In this document: one piece after another, positions 23,911 through 24,887 of the stretch
Layout of the letters: each line of letters opens with the position of its first letter
Position numbering within the stretch: the first letter of the stretch is position 1
Assembly: GCA_019308985.1 (NCBI GenBank)
Contig: JAFDHB010000101.1
Location: forward strand, 1-24,887
Length of the DNA: 24,887 bases
Origin: Deltaproteobacteria bacterium
GTDB lineage: Bacteria > Desulfobacterota > DSM-4660 > Desulfatiglandales > HGW-15
Direction: 5' to 3'
Position numbers and translations under genes: made by a program
Notes under the pieces: generated by a model
What the model was told of the DNA's origin: nothing
Seen by the model: the letters and a program-made list of their open reading frames with translations, nothing else
Databases searched by the model: none

Positions 23911-23936
23911 AATCGCAAGGGGGACCTTGCTCTTAC
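23911..23936 (-). repeat. REP-type palindrome, copy 3 with a different stem
   Basis: On the minus strand it reads GTAAGAGCAAGGTCCCCCTTGCGATT. Head and tail match copies 1 and 2, but both stem arms have changed together (CAAGG/CCTTG instead of CACCT/AGGTG). This supports selection for pairing. Confidence 0.55.
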
Positions 23937-23973
23937 GGTAGGAGGCACTTCTGGAATAATGGTGGTAACCTGA

Positions 23974-24050
23974 TTGCCTTAAACCATTAGCCGCCGACGC
24001 GGTCGGCTCGCCCCATACTGCCCGCCGACACGGTGGGCTCGATCCAAAGT
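23974..24050. repeat. GC-rich palindromic intergenic repeat, copy B
   Basis: It has the same order of blocks as copy A: TTGCCTT, TTAGCC, GCCGACGCGGTCGGC, CTCGCCCCATACTGCCC, CCGACACGGTGGG, CTCGATCCAAAGT. The first core is a perfect palindrome apart from its centre. Confidence 0.7.
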
Positions 24051-24062
24051 TTGGCAACATGG

Positions 24063-24111
24063 TTGCCTTAAGCCGTTAGCCGCCGACGCGGTCGGCTCCC
24101 TCCATACTACC
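24063..24111. repeat. GC-rich palindromic intergenic repeat, copy C, overlapping a gene end
   Basis: This is a shorter copy with one hairpin core: TTGCCTT, TTAGCC, GCCGACGCGGTCGGC, TCCCTCCATACTAC. On the minus strand it encodes the last ten residues (SMEGADRVGG) and the stop codon of the ABC-F gene. Confidence 0.7.
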
Positions 24112-24887
24112 TCGACCCGTAGCTTCCTTGTGCTCCTCTCCAAGACCTAGCTCTCTCTTGGTTGCTTCCAGCTCCTCATGCTTGTATTCCCACCTCCCGA
24201 GCAACTCTTCTATCTTGTCCTTGAGCTCGGTGTATTCCTTGAGGAGTGGGAGGCTTTTCTCCTTATCCTTAAAGACGTCCGGGACTGCAAGGCTCTTCTC
24301 CAATTCCGCCTTCCTTTCCTCCATTTCGTCGATGCGGGCCTCCAGTCGAGCCAGTTCCTCCTGGATGGGGTTCAGACGTTCATTGATCATGCGCCTTCTT
24401 TCAGCCCTCTCGCGCCGGGCCCCCTTTTTCCCCTGCCTGTTGCTTGCGCCCCATCCTGCCTCCTTTCCCGGGATCGATAGCTCCTCTTCACTATCCGAGA
24501 TAGGGGCCTCTTCCCTGGCCAAGTAGTCGTAGTATTCATATAAGTTTCCGGGATACTCGAAGACAGAACCCTTGCGAATATCCCATATCCTGGTTGCGAG
24601 CCTGTTGATGAATGACTGGTTATGGGAGACGAACAGCAGGGTCCCATTGAACCTGGAAAGGGCATCGATGAGTATCTCCGAAGACACTATGTCCAGGTGA
24701 TTGGTGGGTTCATCCATTACGAGGATGTTCCCCGGGTCGACCAGTATCTTGGCCAGCGCCACCCTCGCCCTTTCGCCCCCGGAGAGGACCCCGACGCTCT
24801 TGTAGACGTCATCGCCTGAAAATATGAGGGCTCCACAGACGCTACGTACGAACCCAATCTTCTCATGCGGGACCACTCCATGGATTT
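24076..24887 (-). CDS. ABC-F family ATPase, C-terminal part (5' partial)
   Basis: The frame stays open to the right edge, so the start and the first ATPase domain lie outside the window. The visible 270 residues hold the end of the second ABC domain: signature LSGGERARVALAKIL, Walker B and D-loop ILVMDEPTNHLD, and the switch FVSHNQSFI. Next comes the IWDIRKGSVFEYPGNLYEYYDYL segment typical of the group, then a charged linker and an antiparallel coiled coil (about 165-250). ABC-F proteins act on the ribosome to relieve stalling or antibiotic block and do not transport. The subtype cannot be told from this part. The last ten residues and the stop come from an inserted palindromic repeat. Confidence 0.9.
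   Translation of the reverse strand, partial: IHGVVPHEKIGFVRSVCGALIFSGDDVYKSVGVLSGGERARVALAKILVDPGNILVMDEPTNHLDIVSSEILIDALSRFNGTLLFVSHNQSFINRLATRIWDIRKGSVFEYPGNLYEYYDYLAREEAPISDSEEELSIPGKEAGWGASNRQGKKGARRERAERRRMINERLNPIQEELARLEARIDEMEERKAELEKSLAVPDVFKDKEKSLPLLKEYTELKDKIEELLGRWEYKHEELEATKRELGLGEEHKEATGRGSMEGADRVGG

Noticed and set aside
1..24887. tRNA, rRNA, transposase or integrase genes
   Set aside because: No cloverleaf, rRNA-like stretch or transposase motif was seen, so the repeats are the only signs of mobility.

Overview
The window looks like chromosomal DNA from a Gram-negative bacterium, most plausibly a deltaproteobacterium (Desulfobacterota). I base this on an LPS heptose adenylyltransferase (rfaE2), large secreted FG-GAP and Ig-like proteins, and intergenic palindromic repeats of a type common in such genomes. 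No rRNA, tRNA or other taxon-defining gene is present, so this is an inference. Both ends cut through genes.

Left part (1-10362, + strand): a cluster of DNA-processing genes. It begins with the truncated 3' part of a very large DUF1998-type DEAH helicase. This protein is fused to a Vsr-like nuclease domain and then to a LexA/S24-type self-cleavage domain that keeps its Ala-Gly site and Ser/Lys dyad. After a 411-base gap holding a dispersed repeat come four tightly packed genes: a RadA-like RecA-fold ATPase with a Lon-type tail and no zinc finger, a small HNH nuclease, an Mre11/SbcD-like phosphoesterase, and a hookless Rad50/YhaN-like ATPase. Helicase, three nucleases, end-processing complex, RecA-family ATPase and LexA-like switch together suggest an undescribed DNA defence or damage-response module. 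This is the main candidate for a new system. A truncated gene remnant marks its right edge.

Middle (10521-18092, - strand): a four-gene operon of exported or membrane proteins. In transcription order it encodes a 13-repeat FG-GAP beta-propeller protein, a membrane-anchored carboxypeptidase-regulatory-like protein, a large zinc-dependent phospholipase C-like protein and a small PilP/GspC-like periplasmic protein. A strong intrinsic terminator lies just before the first gene, which suggests attenuation or insulation. The 500 bases upstream hold no supported gene but several inverted repeats.

Right part (18093-24887, - strand): housekeeping-type genes. These are rfaE2, a ComF-family phosphoribosyltransferase, a YkgJ-type cysteine-cluster protein, a single-chain fusion of the MrfA helicase and MrfB exonuclease, a small uncharacterised protein translationally coupled to it, and the C-terminal part of an ABC-F ATPase. 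Two families of intergenic palindromic repeats are scattered here. One copy of each family runs into the end of a gene and supplies its stop codon.
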